This document shows positions 1 to 5,761 of a stretch of 6,721 nt of DNA, piece after piece. Origin of the DNA: Bacillota bacterium (GTDB lineage Bacteria; Bacillota; Clostridia; Tissierellales; Sedimentibacteraceae); assembly GCA_029239575.1 (NCBI GenBank), contig JARBUP010000295.1:1-6721 (forward strand), given 5' to 3'. The notes beneath the pieces are model-generated. The model ran no database searches. It had not been told where the DNA came from and worked only from the letters and a program-made list of their open reading frames with translations. Numbering within the stretch: position 1 is the first letter of the stretch; every line of letters begins with the position of its first letter. The position numbers and the translations under genes are program-made.

Positions 1-48
1 CTATACTAACTCCGTTAAATAAATTATCTAAGAGGGATGTGTTTTTAA

Positions 49-543
49 ATGAAAGGGCTTAAAAATCTTAATAAGGCAGTTGTTATACTACTGGCTTTTA
101 CTATGTCTATGTTTCTATTTGCAGGATGTCAAGGTAAAAGTGCTACCAGTTCTCAAAATTCAACGCAAAATTCAGCTGGCGGGAAAAAGTTTGATAAAAA
201 TGCAACGAAACAAAATTATCAGAATAAACTTCAAGCATTAGTAAAAGATAGTACAATAACACAGGATCAATCTAATAAGATATTAGATAAGCTTACAACA
301 AATATGAATAATGATGGCAGAGGCGGAAGAAGACAAAATAATTCAGGAAATCAGCAAAATAATGCTCAACAGAATGCTAATGGAAATAATCAGACAAGCA
401 GACCAAGAAATAATCCTTTGAGTGGATTGGTAAGTAATAAAGTTATTACACAGGATCAAGCGGATAAGGTTATGAATGCCTTAAGACCTAATAGACAAAA
501 TCAAAATAATACTACAACTAGTCAAAATAGCACAAATCAGTAA
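49..543 (+). CDS. Small low-complexity lipoprotein with two 'ITQDQ' repeats
   Basis: This 164-residue protein is probably anchored to the outer face of the cell membrane. Residues 1-26 form a lipoprotein signal peptide with a basic N-terminus, a hydrophobic core (VVILLAFTMSMFLF) and a lipobox ending F-A-G-C, with Cys27 as the likely lipidated residue. The mature part is rich in Asn, Gln, Ser and Thr and has no enzyme motif. Two related 22-residue units, residues 61-82 and 124-145, share the pattern LxxLVxxxxITQDQxxKxxxxL and are separated by a disordered-looking Asn/Gln/Gly-rich linker. Similar 'ITQ(D/E)QADK' units occur in uncharacterised secreted clostridial proteins such as the DUF2680 type. 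The ATG follows an AGAGGG ribosome binding site at 31-36. The gene appears monocistronic, with a strong terminator at 579-617. TATACT at 2-7 could be its -10 element, but any -35 lies outside the window. Its function is unknown. Confidence 0.85.
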   Translation: MKGLKNLNKAVVILLAFTMSMFLFAGCQGKSATSSQNSTQNSAGGKKFDKNATKQNYQNKLQALVKDSTITQDQSNKILDKLTTNMNNDGRGGRRQNNSGNQQNNAQQNANGNNQTSRPRNNPLSGLVSNKVITQDQADKVMNALRPNRQNQNNTTTSQNSTNQ

Positions 544-578
544 TTTAAATAATTAGTTTAATATTTATAATATGAATG

Positions 579-617
579 AGTAATGGTGCTGCTTTAAAAG
601 TAGTGCCATTACTTTTT
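579..617 (+). terminator. Rho-independent terminator of the lipoprotein gene
   Basis: The left arm starting at AGTAATGG (579) pairs with a right arm ending CCATTACT (613). The stem can extend to about 15 pairs, including a few G-U wobbles, around a short A/U loop. It is followed by TTTTT at 613-617. It lies about 35 bases after the lipoprotein stop codon. Confidence 0.85.
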
Positions 618-735
618 CTATGAATTTTATGATTATGATTTTATACTGTACTATTATATGATATCATATATATAAATTGTTGCAGACTAGTAATTTAATA
701 AGACATGAAGATATAAAAGAATTAAATATAAAAAT

Positions 736-809
736 GATATAAAATAAACCTTTATAAAAAGCTTGGTAAGTAGTGGTATCAAGCTTTTTGTAAAGGTTTA
801 TTTTATATT
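736..809. repeat. Very long hairpin, possible bidirectional terminator
   Basis: Bases 737-768 pair with 777-808 around an 8-base loop (AGTAGTGG). The only deviations are G-U wobbles at 755/790 and 766/779, and a further wobble pair at 736/809 makes 33 pairs. The stem core reads AAACCTTTATAAAAAGCTTG on the left arm. The outer stem is A-rich on the left and U-rich on the right, so an RNA from either strand would have a terminator-like tail. The stem is roughly twice or more the usual length for an intrinsic terminator. It could instead be an extragenic palindromic repeat or a remnant of a small mobile element. Confidence 0.75.
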
Positions 810-828
810 TTAAACCGAAAACATTTAT

Positions 829-857
829 TTTACTTTTTAGGGAAAAAGGAGTATATT
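829..857 (+). promoter_or_regulatory. Probable sigma-A promoter of the marR-like operon
   Basis: TTTACT at 829-834 (4 of 6 matches to TTGACA) is followed after 17 bases by TATATT at 852-857 (5 of 6 matches to TATAAT). Transcription would start near 864, inside the palindrome at 860-883 and about 40 bases before the GTG start codon. Confidence 0.5.
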
Positions 858-859
858 TT

Positions 860-883
860 AAATAGACAACATGTTAACTATTT
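860..883. promoter_or_regulatory. Candidate operator for the MarR-family regulator
   Basis: This is a 24-bp inverted repeat: AAATAG at 860-865 mirrors CTATTT at 878-883, and the centre AACATGTT (868-875) is a perfect palindrome. Only two symmetric base pairs (866/877 and 867/876) break the dyad. Size and symmetry are typical of MarR-family operators, and it overlaps the predicted transcription start. Autorepression is therefore the simplest reading. Binding is inferred, not shown. Confidence 0.55.
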
Positions 884-904
884 TTACGTTAAGGGGATGA
901 AAAA

Positions 905-1378
905 GTGAACAAATATTATATACAGCAAATTTTTTCAACAATTTTTTATTTGTCAAATAAGATTCAAGTACAAGGTGATAAGATGGATGAAAGAATAACT
1001 GTACGTCAGTGGATGGTACTTTTGACAATTTTACATTTACCAGAAGATAATGCATCATACAGCCAGATAGCAGATAAGATGGGATGCACAAAACAGAATG
1101 TAAAACACATTATTGATAGTTTACAAAAAAAGAACTATGTGTTTTTGGAGAAAAATGAAAAAGATAAACGTGCCATAAATATTAAAATAACCAAAGAATG
1201 TAGAGAAATCATGGAAGAGTATTACGAAAAAGGAAATGAATTTCTGAAAAATATGTTTGGTAATTTTGAGGAAAAGGAACTAGAAAACCTATGGGAGTTG
1301 TTAAAGAAAATAGCGAATTACGATGGAAGTAATTGGACTGGCTATGAAGAAAGAGTTAATATAGGGGGGAGAAAGTAA
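905..1378 (+). CDS. MarR-family transcriptional regulator
   Basis: This is a 157-residue winged helix-turn-helix DNA-binding protein, a normal length for the family, and probably acts as a dimeric repressor. The winged helix spans about residues 31-96. The first helix is ITVRQWMVLLTI, the scaffold helix is SYSQIADKMG (51-60), and the recognition helix begins TKQNVKHIIDSL (62-73). The wing is in LEKNEKDKRAINIKIT, which has the family's 'D-x-R' feature as DKR at 87-89. The N- and C-terminal helices would form the dimer interface. The start is GTG, preceded by AAGGGG at 891-896 with 8-base spacing. The nearby ATG at 897 opens only a three-codon frame. The stop codon overlaps the next start by one base, so the two genes should be translationally coupled. 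It probably controls its own operon through the palindrome at 860-883. The ligand is unknown. Confidence 0.9.
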   Translation: MNKYYIQQIFSTIFYLSNKIQVQGDKMDERITVRQWMVLLTILHLPEDNASYSQIADKMGCTKQNVKHIIDSLQKKNYVFLEKNEKDKRAINIKITKECREIMEEYYEKGNEFLKNMFGNFEEKELENLWELLKKIANYDGSNWTGYEERVNIGGRK

Positions 1379-2688
1379 TGAAAAATAATTGTACAATGAG
1401 TATTGTACCGGAAGTATCAAAAGCAAATGAACCTGTAAACATAAAAATAAGCGGTCTTTTAAAAAATGAAAAAGTAACAATTCGTGCTTTAAGTGATGAC
1501 TATTATTGTATAAATGCTTCTATATTTGATGTAGGAGATGAAGCAAAGTGGGAATCTTATGCAGTTTTTGCAGCAGATGAAAATGGAAATATAGATCTAG
1601 AAAATGCTAAGCCTATTGAAGGAACATATAAAAATATAGATAAAATGGGACTTTTCTATTCCATGAGCGTGAAAGAAAATCAAAAAGCTAATGTACCTAC
1701 AAGATTAAGTGATATTGGAGAAAATAGAAACTACACCATTACTTTTCAGGTAGAGAGTAATGGTGTAGTTATTGCATCAAAAACACATAAAAGGATTTAT
1801 TGTGATGAAAATATTAGAAGTGTGAATGTAGTAGAAGACAAACTTTTAGCAAGATACTTTACTTCAAAAGACAATACTCCTAAGCCAGCAGTAATTGTTT
1901 TAAGTGGAAGTGATGGTAGAATTGAAAAAGCACAGGCAATTGCTGAACTCTTTGCAATGCATGGATATTCAGCATTAGCCGTATGTTACTTTGCTCTTGA
2001 AGGAACTAATGAAAGTCTAAGCTGCATAGAGCTTGAATGTGTTGAAAATGCAATAAACTGGTTAAAAAAACAAGCTACTGTGACTAAAAATAAGATTGGG
2101 ATTTATGGTAGATCTAAAGGTGGAGAAATGGTTTTGCTTGCTGCATCTATGTTTAAAGACATAAGCTGCGTTATTGCTAATACGCCAAGCTGTTATGTTT
2201 ATGAAGGCTTAAAAGCTAATAAGTTTCCTTCTAAACATTCATCATGGATGTATAAAGGAAAAGAAATTCCTTATATAAAATTTAGTTTTTCTATTTTGAT
2301 TAGGACACTTATAAAAATGATGTTAAGAGATAAAGGAGCAATAGCTTGGATGTACAACAAGCTCCTTGAGAAAGGAAATACTTACGAAGCTATAATTCCA
2401 GTAGAGAAGATAAATGGTCCAATTCTCATGGTTTCATCTTTGAAAGATGAAATTTGGCCTTCTAAAATTCACTGTGAAACAATTGTAGAATTGCTGAGAA
2501 AAGCTCATTTAAAATATGAATATAAGCATATTACTTACGAAAAATCGGGGCATATGCTAACAGTACCTTATCAGTCTATATATCCTTCAAATAAATATCC
2601 AGAGGATGTAGATAGCTTTGGAAAATCAAATATTAATTGCTGGAAGGAGACCGTAAACTTTTTGGACAAGTGGGCAAAATTAGATTAA
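1378..2688 (+). CDS. BAAT/acyl-CoA thioesterase family alpha/beta hydrolase
   Basis: This 436-residue cytoplasmic protein resembles acyl-CoA thioester hydrolases and bile acid-CoA:amino acid N-acyltransferases over its full length. The N-terminal beta-sandwich domain (about 8-140) shows the family features EPVNIKISGLLKNEKVTIRA, a W-x-S-Y-A block at 58-62, and GTY...DKMGLFYSM at 82-96. The C-terminal alpha/beta hydrolase domain (about 165-436) has a nucleophile elbow GIYGRSKGGE with Ser246, a likely acid Asp357 in SSLKDEIWPS, and His392 in SGHML. A serine nucleophile points to hydrolysis (thioesterase-like) rather than the cysteine-based transfer of BAAT itself. A GGGGGG-containing ribosome binding site (1364-1369) precedes the ATG, which overlaps the upstream stop as TAATG. 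A perfect 15-bp inverted repeat lies within the coding region (1729-1770). The real substrate is unknown, and bile-acid chemistry should not be assumed. Confidence 0.88.
   Translation: MKNNCTMSIVPEVSKANEPVNIKISGLLKNEKVTIRALSDDYYCINASIFDVGDEAKWESYAVFAADENGNIDLENAKPIEGTYKNIDKMGLFYSMSVKENQKANVPTRLSDIGENRNYTITFQVESNGVVIASKTHKRIYCDENIRSVNVVEDKLLARYFTSKDNTPKPAVIVLSGSDGRIEKAQAIAELFAMHGYSALAVCYFALEGTNESLSCIELECVENAINWLKKQATVTKNKIGIYGRSKGGEMVLLAASMFKDISCVIANTPSCYVYEGLKANKFPSKHSSWMYKGKEIPYIKFSFSILIRTLIKMMLRDKGAIAWMYNKLLEKGNTYEAIIPVEKINGPILMVSSLKDEIWPSKIHCETIVELLRKAHLKYEYKHITYEKSGHMLTVPYQSIYPSNKYPEDVDSFGKSNINCWKETVNFLDKWAKLD
1729..1770 (+). repeat. Perfect intragenic inverted repeat
   Basis: AACTACACCATTACT (1729-1743) is the exact reverse complement of AGTAATGGTGTAGTT (1756-1770), with a 12-base loop. 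It lies inside the N-terminal domain of the hydrolase gene and has no T-tract after it, so it is not an intrinsic terminator. Confidence 0.8.
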
Positions 2689-2753
2689 GTTACAACTGTA
2701 AGATTTTATGAAATAATGGTTATTTAATAATTGTGAAAGAGAGGAGAAGCATT

Positions 2754-3335
2754 ATGCAACAATTTTTGATAAATGAATTTGGCCAGAGTTTAGGTAATAA
2801 AATTTATGATTTACAACAGAGGAAATTACAAATAATACTTGGGTTGACTACAGGAAAAAGTAATAATCAGAAGATAACATTGACAAAAACAATTCTTCAA
2901 AAGGTTGCATTGTATAAGGTATTGCAAGAGAAATTAAGTGAACAGAAAAAAGCATATGATACGGTTGAAAAGTACATGCTTACTATTGTGGGACCGAAAC
3001 TCAATAAACAGTATTCAGCGCTTGAATTCATACCTGGATACTTTTATATGTTTAGGAGTATAATGATTGGTACGGTTAATAAGAGTGATAACTGGGTAAC
3101 GGAAGTCATAAAAAATGACAGTACATCAGTAGAATATAACATAACAAAATGTCTCTGGTATGATGCTTGTGTAGAGAACGATTGTCTTGAACTTTGCAAA
3201 ATTTTCTGTGATGTAGACCATGTAATTTATGATTCAATGAAAAAAGTAAAGTTTATTCGAACAGGAACGTTGGGTACAGGAAGTAAATGCTGTGATTTTT
3301 GTTTTTTGAATAAAAAGAAAATAAACGAAGCATAA
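2754..3335 (+). CDS. L-2-amino-thiazoline-4-carboxylate hydrolase family protein
   Basis: This predicted 193-residue soluble protein matches the ATC hydrolase family. The founding member opens the thiazoline ring of ATC in bacterial L-cysteine production, but many clostridial relatives have no tested substrate. The recognisable block is C-terminal: C-L-W-x-x-x-C at 133-139, ELCKIFCDVD at 146-155, then FIRTGTLGTGSKCCDF (167-182), which corresponds to the family's 'R-T-x-T-L-x-x-G...C-D-F' signature. Eight cysteines sit in the last 61 residues, including a Cys-Cys pair at 179-180. ATG at 2754 is the preferred start because it follows a GAGGAG site by about 8 bases. An upstream in-frame GTG at 2733 would place that site inside the gene. 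It begins 65 bases after the hydrolase stop with no terminator between, so it is probably the third gene of the operon. Confidence 0.75.
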   Translation: MQQFLINEFGQSLGNKIYDLQQRKLQIILGLTTGKSNNQKITLTKTILQKVALYKVLQEKLSEQKKAYDTVEKYMLTIVGPKLNKQYSALEFIPGYFYMFRSIMIGTVNKSDNWVTEVIKNDSTSVEYNITKCLWYDACVENDCLELCKIFCDVDHVIYDSMKKVKFIRTGTLGTGSKCCDFCFLNKKKINEA

Positions 3336-3511
3336 GCCAGTAGATTAATTAATACGCATTTTTCATAATGGTTGTACTAATAATGGTTTTAGAGCTGGTG
3401 CAACCTCGTAAATTAAGACGACATTTGAAAAGCTTGATTATGCTATTAACATATAATATAATTAATATCATAGAAATAAATATAACTATGTACGGTTGGA
3501 CAAATTTTATA

Positions 3512-3621
3512 ATTTGTTTTCAAGCAATTTTAGTTTCTGGGGTGGGAAGCTCAATTAGAGTATTCCATTTGTTTTCAAGCAATTTTAGTTTCTGGGGTGG
3601 GAAGCTCAATTAGAGTATTCC
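3512..3621 (+). repeat. Perfect 2 x 55-bp tandem direct repeat
   Basis: Bases 3512-3566 and 3567-3621 are identical and abut exactly. Each unit begins ATTTGTTTTCAAGC and ends TAGAGTATTCC. Each carries the left arm of a terminator hairpin (GGGTGG), but only the second copy is followed by CACCC and a T-tract. The duplication therefore split the terminator and displaced the first copy from its 3' half. Confidence 0.95.
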
Positions 3622-3630
3622 ACCCTTTTT
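3594..3630 (+). terminator. Terminator of the marR-like operon
   Basis: GGGTGG at 3595-3600 pairs with CCACCC at 3620-3625. The stem continues inward through GAAGCTC/GAGTATT, with G-U wobbles and one A-A mismatch, to an AATTA loop. TTTTT at 3626-3630 follows. In the first repeat copy the equivalent right arm reads CCATTT, giving only wobble pairs at the base and a weak T-tract. Confidence 0.8.
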
Positions 3631-3634
3631 ATTT

Positions 3635-3675
3635 TTGTTAAATATTTTTACACCTACAGGTAATTAACAGATGAT
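3635..3675 (+). promoter_or_regulatory. Possible nhaA promoter
   Basis: Two overlapping sigma-A-like options follow directly after the terminator. One is TTTACA (3647-3652), a 17-base spacer and GATGAT (3670-3675). The other is TTGTTA (3635-3640), an 18-base spacer and GGTAAT (3659-3664). Each has a weak -10 element, so the exact start is uncertain. Confidence 0.35.
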
Positions 3676-3730
3676 TTTTTGTTTAAACTAAATTTTTAGG
3701 GCATAGTTAATAATGAAAAGGAGAGTAAAT

Positions 3731-4921
3731 ATGAAAAATAAAATTCGCAACAAAGTTTTTATCCCATTTTTATACTTTTTTAAGAGTGAGTCTGCTAGTG
3801 GAATAATACTTCTAATTTGTGCCATTATTGCAATAATAATTGCAAATTCCAGTTTTGCTACAACCTATGACCATATACTTCACACCTATATAACTATTGG
3901 ATATAAACAAGTTTCTCTGTCCATGTCAGTTCTTCACTGGGTTAATGATGGACTAATGGCTATATTTTTCCTTGTAGTTGGTATGGAAATAAAGCGAGAG
4001 TTGGTAATTGGAGAACTCAAATCTGTAAAAAAAACTATATTACCTATCTCAGCTGCTATAGGAGGTATGATTGTACCAGCAATTATATATGCATTATTTA
4101 ATTATAAAGAACCAACTATTACAGGATGGGGAATTCCCATGGCAACAGATATTGCATTTGCTTTAGGAATACTTTCTTTGGTAGCTAAAAAAGCTCCTAA
4201 AGGAATTGTAATCTTTCTTACAGCTTTAGCTATAGTTGATGATTTGGGAGCTATTATCGTAATTGCTATATTTTATACTAGTCAAATTTCCTGGGGTGCT
4301 TTTATTATGGGATTGATTACTTTTATTGCTCTTATATTAGCTAATAGATTTAAAGTTAAATTTACATGTGTCTTTATTATTGGAGGTATCATACTATGGT
4401 TTTTTTTCTTAAAGTCAGGTATACATGCAACAATTGCTGGTGTACTACTTGGAATGGTGTTGCCTGTTGGAAAAAATAATGAATTCAAAACATCAATGTC
4501 ACATAAACTTGAGCGTACTTTAATACCGTGGTCTGCTTTTGTAATTATGCCAATATTTGCTCTAGCAAATTCTGGTATAACTATTGATAGTAATAGTTTT
4601 TCAACACTTATATTGTCACCTGTTAGTTTAGGAATTATATGTGGTCTTTTTATTGGAAAACAATTAGGTATATTTGGAATTTCATATATTTTAGTAAAAT
4701 TAAAAATTGCTAAACTTCCCTCTCAAGTAACAAAGAAACACCTATATGGTGCAAGTGTCCTTGGTGGTATTGGATTTACAATGTCATTGTTTGTTTCATC
4801 TTTAGCATTTTCAGATAAAACTCTGTTATCTTCGGCAAAAATAAGCATCATGGTTTCTGCAATATTATCTGCAATATTAGGTACAATAATTTTTAAACTA
4901 AAACCTGAAACTGAAAAATAA
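3731..4921 (+). CDS. nhaA: Na+/H+ antiporter NhaA
   Basis: This 396-residue polytopic membrane protein exchanges internal Na+ (or Li+) for external H+ and contributes to sodium tolerance and pH homeostasis. Length and sequence follow the NhaA family throughout, with about 11-12 hydrophobic segments. Conserved blocks are visible: HWVNDGLMAIFFLVVGMEIKRE near the N-terminus, ATDIAFALGILSL with Asp140 (E. coli Asp133), LAIVDDLGAIIVIAIFYT with the ion-binding pair Asp170/Asp171 (E. coli Asp163/164), ICGLFIGKQLGI with Lys310 (E. coli Lys300), and GGIGFTMSLFVSSLAF. All key charged residues are present, so it should be active. ATG at 3731 is chosen because AAAAGGAG lies about 7 bases upstream. A farther ATG at 3713 would overlap that site and add an untypical charged leader. 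The CPBP protease gene follows after 56 bases with no terminator, suggesting co-transcription. Confidence 0.96.
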   Translation: MKNKIRNKVFIPFLYFFKSESASGIILLICAIIAIIIANSSFATTYDHILHTYITIGYKQVSLSMSVLHWVNDGLMAIFFLVVGMEIKRELVIGELKSVKKTILPISAAIGGMIVPAIIYALFNYKEPTITGWGIPMATDIAFALGILSLVAKKAPKGIVIFLTALAIVDDLGAIIVIAIFYTSQISWGAFIMGLITFIALILANRFKVKFTCVFIIGGIILWFFFLKSGIHATIAGVLLGMVLPVGKNNEFKTSMSHKLERTLIPWSAFVIMPIFALANSGITIDSNSFSTLILSPVSLGIICGLFIGKQLGIFGISYILVKLKIAKLPSQVTKKHLYGASVLGGIGFTMSLFVSSLAFSDKTLLSSAKISIMVSAILSAILGTIIFKLKPETEK

Positions 4922-4977
4922 CTATATTAAGTAAGCATAAATAAATCAGTTTGTAGTGATACGAGAGAGGTGTTTTA

Positions 4978-5640
4978 ATGAAAAATATAAATAGAAAGCA
5001 ATTTGTTTTGCTTTGTGTTGCTCCAATTCTTTGCATTTCAATGTTGTTATTAATACCGCTCTTAACCAATAGAATAGGGAAAACAGCAGGATATGTTTCA
5101 GTATTTTGTATTTATTGGTTTATCTTCTGCTTTCCGATTTCTTTGTATATTTCTAACGGATTTAGTAAATTGAGAAGAATCTATTCTCAAAAATCAAATA
5201 TTACAACAGCAATGGAAAATATATATTATTTATTGGCATTTTTGCCTTGCATAGCCACCTTTTTTGTTGTGTTTAAAGAGTTTGCTCCAATAGCAAGATT
5301 TCAAGTTTTAGCTATTACTCTGTTATTTGCAATAATAAATGGAGTTTTTGAAGAAATGTTTTGGCGGGGAGTTTTTAATAAAGCTTTTAGTAATGACATT
5401 TTCTTAGCGTACATATATCCATCAGTTTTTTTTGGTATTTGGCATATAGGATTATATTTGGCAAAAGGAATGGTATATCAAGGTGGATTTGTTTCATTAG
5501 TTGGTGGTTCATTTTTCATGGGAATATTATGGGGATGGGTTGCATATAAAACGAAGTCTATTAAAATTGTAACTGTATCTCATATTATAACAAATTTTTT
5601 TGCTTTTACAGGTCTGATTTTTGAAAACTGGTTTATATAA
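4978..5640 (+). CDS. CPBP-family intramembrane metalloprotease
   Basis: This 220-residue multi-spanning membrane protein belongs to the CPBP (CAAX protease and bacteriocin-processing, 'Abi') family. Its three catalytic motifs are intact. Motif 1 is FEEMFWRGVF, giving Glu125-Glu126 and Arg130. Motif 2 is FGIWH, with Phe152 and His156. Motif 3 is HIITN, with His202 and Asn206. Hydrophobic segments lie at about 8-29, 37-58, 83-99, 106-121, 145-161, 172-188 and 197-215. Family members cleave membrane-embedded substrates; some mature or give immunity to peptide bacteriocins, and most are untested. The ATG follows GAGAGAGG (4963-4970) with 7-base spacing. It is probably translated from the nhaA transcript. 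No bacteriocin precursor gene is visible nearby, so the substrate cannot be guessed from context. Confidence 0.9.
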   Translation: MKNINRKQFVLLCVAPILCISMLLLIPLLTNRIGKTAGYVSVFCIYWFIFCFPISLYISNGFSKLRRIYSQKSNITTAMENIYYLLAFLPCIATFFVVFKEFAPIARFQVLAITLLFAIINGVFEEMFWRGVFNKAFSNDIFLAYIYPSVFFGIWHIGLYLAKGMVYQGGFVSLVGGSFFMGILWGWVAYKTKSIKIVTVSHIITNFFAFTGLIFENWFI

Positions 5641-5674
5641 TTTTAATTCGTTATATTCTTATGGGCAGTACTAC

Positions 5675-5701
5675 TTGAATGGTAAGAATTCTTATTATAG
5701 T
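5675..5701 (+). promoter_or_regulatory. Weak candidate promoter for the OsmC gene
   Basis: TTGAAT (5675-5680) and TATAGT (5696-5701, 5 of 6 matches) are separated by a short 15-base spacer. An alternative -10 is TATACT at 5740-5745, but it lacks a properly spaced -35. No clear terminator separates this gene from the CPBP gene, so read-through is also possible. Confidence 0.3.
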
Positions 5702-5710
5702 GTTAAATAA

Positions 5711-5732
5711 TTGCAAAATAATTGTAAAATAA
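5711..5732 (+). repeat. Two tandem 11-bp repeats upstream of the OsmC gene
   Basis: TTGCAAAATAA (5711-5721) and TTGTAAAATAA (5722-5732) differ at one base. A weaker third unit (TGTTAAATAA, 5701-5710) precedes them. The 11-base period is close to one helical turn. They may be a regulator-binding array or simply AT-rich sequence drift. Confidence 0.45.
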
Positions 5733-5761
5733 TAAAAATTATACTAAGGAGATAAATACAA

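Larger units (their letters stand above)
544..904. other. Intergenic region between lipoprotein gene and marR-like operon
   Basis: No supportable gene lies in these 361 bases on either strand. From left to right it holds the lipoprotein terminator (579-617), a very AT-rich stretch with a perfect 16-bp palindrome at 655-670 (TATATGAT/ATCATATA), the 33-bp-stem hairpin (736-809), and the promoter and probable operator of the MarR operon (829-883). The stretch 618-735 could be the body of a small RNA ending in the long hairpin, but I found no convincing promoter for one. Confidence 0.6.
3336..3730. other. Intergenic region with tandem repeat and terminator
   Basis: These 395 bases hold no supportable gene. 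Bases 3336-3511 are AT-rich with nothing I recognise. The perfect 55-bp tandem duplication occupies 3512-3621, the operon terminator 3594-3630, and the probable nhaA promoter and leader 3631-3730. The leader contains an imperfect palindrome centred on GTTTAAAC (3681-3688). Confidence 0.6.

Noticed and set aside
655..670. Perfect 16-bp palindrome as a specific operator
   Set aside because: It is almost wholly A/T, not next to a convincing promoter, and easily produced by composition. It is noted only in the intergenic entry.
858..1091. Minus-strand 77-codon open frame
   Set aside because: It lies antisense to the marR-like gene and its promoter, and has no ribosome binding site or family resemblance.
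3340..3450. Possible decayed coding remnant reading NGCTNNGFRAGATS, stop, IKTTFEKLDYAINI in one frame
   Set aside because: The stretch is short, interrupted by a stop, and matches no family I recognise. In DNA this AT-rich it is not enough to call a pseudogene.
3368..3613. Plus-strand 81-codon open frame
   Set aside because: It has no good ribosome binding site, runs through the tandem repeat and into the terminator stem, and its composition looks like translated AT-rich non-coding DNA.
3512..3621. CRISPR array
   Set aside because: The two 55-bp copies abut with no spacer between them, so this is a tandem duplication.
4282..4488. Minus-strand 68-codon open frame
   Set aside because: It is a shadow antisense to the well-supported nhaA coding sequence.
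5655..5689. Hairpin ATTCTTA/TAAGAAT as a terminator after the CPBP gene
   Set aside because: It has only seven A/T-rich pairs, a 21-base loop and no T-tract after the right arm.
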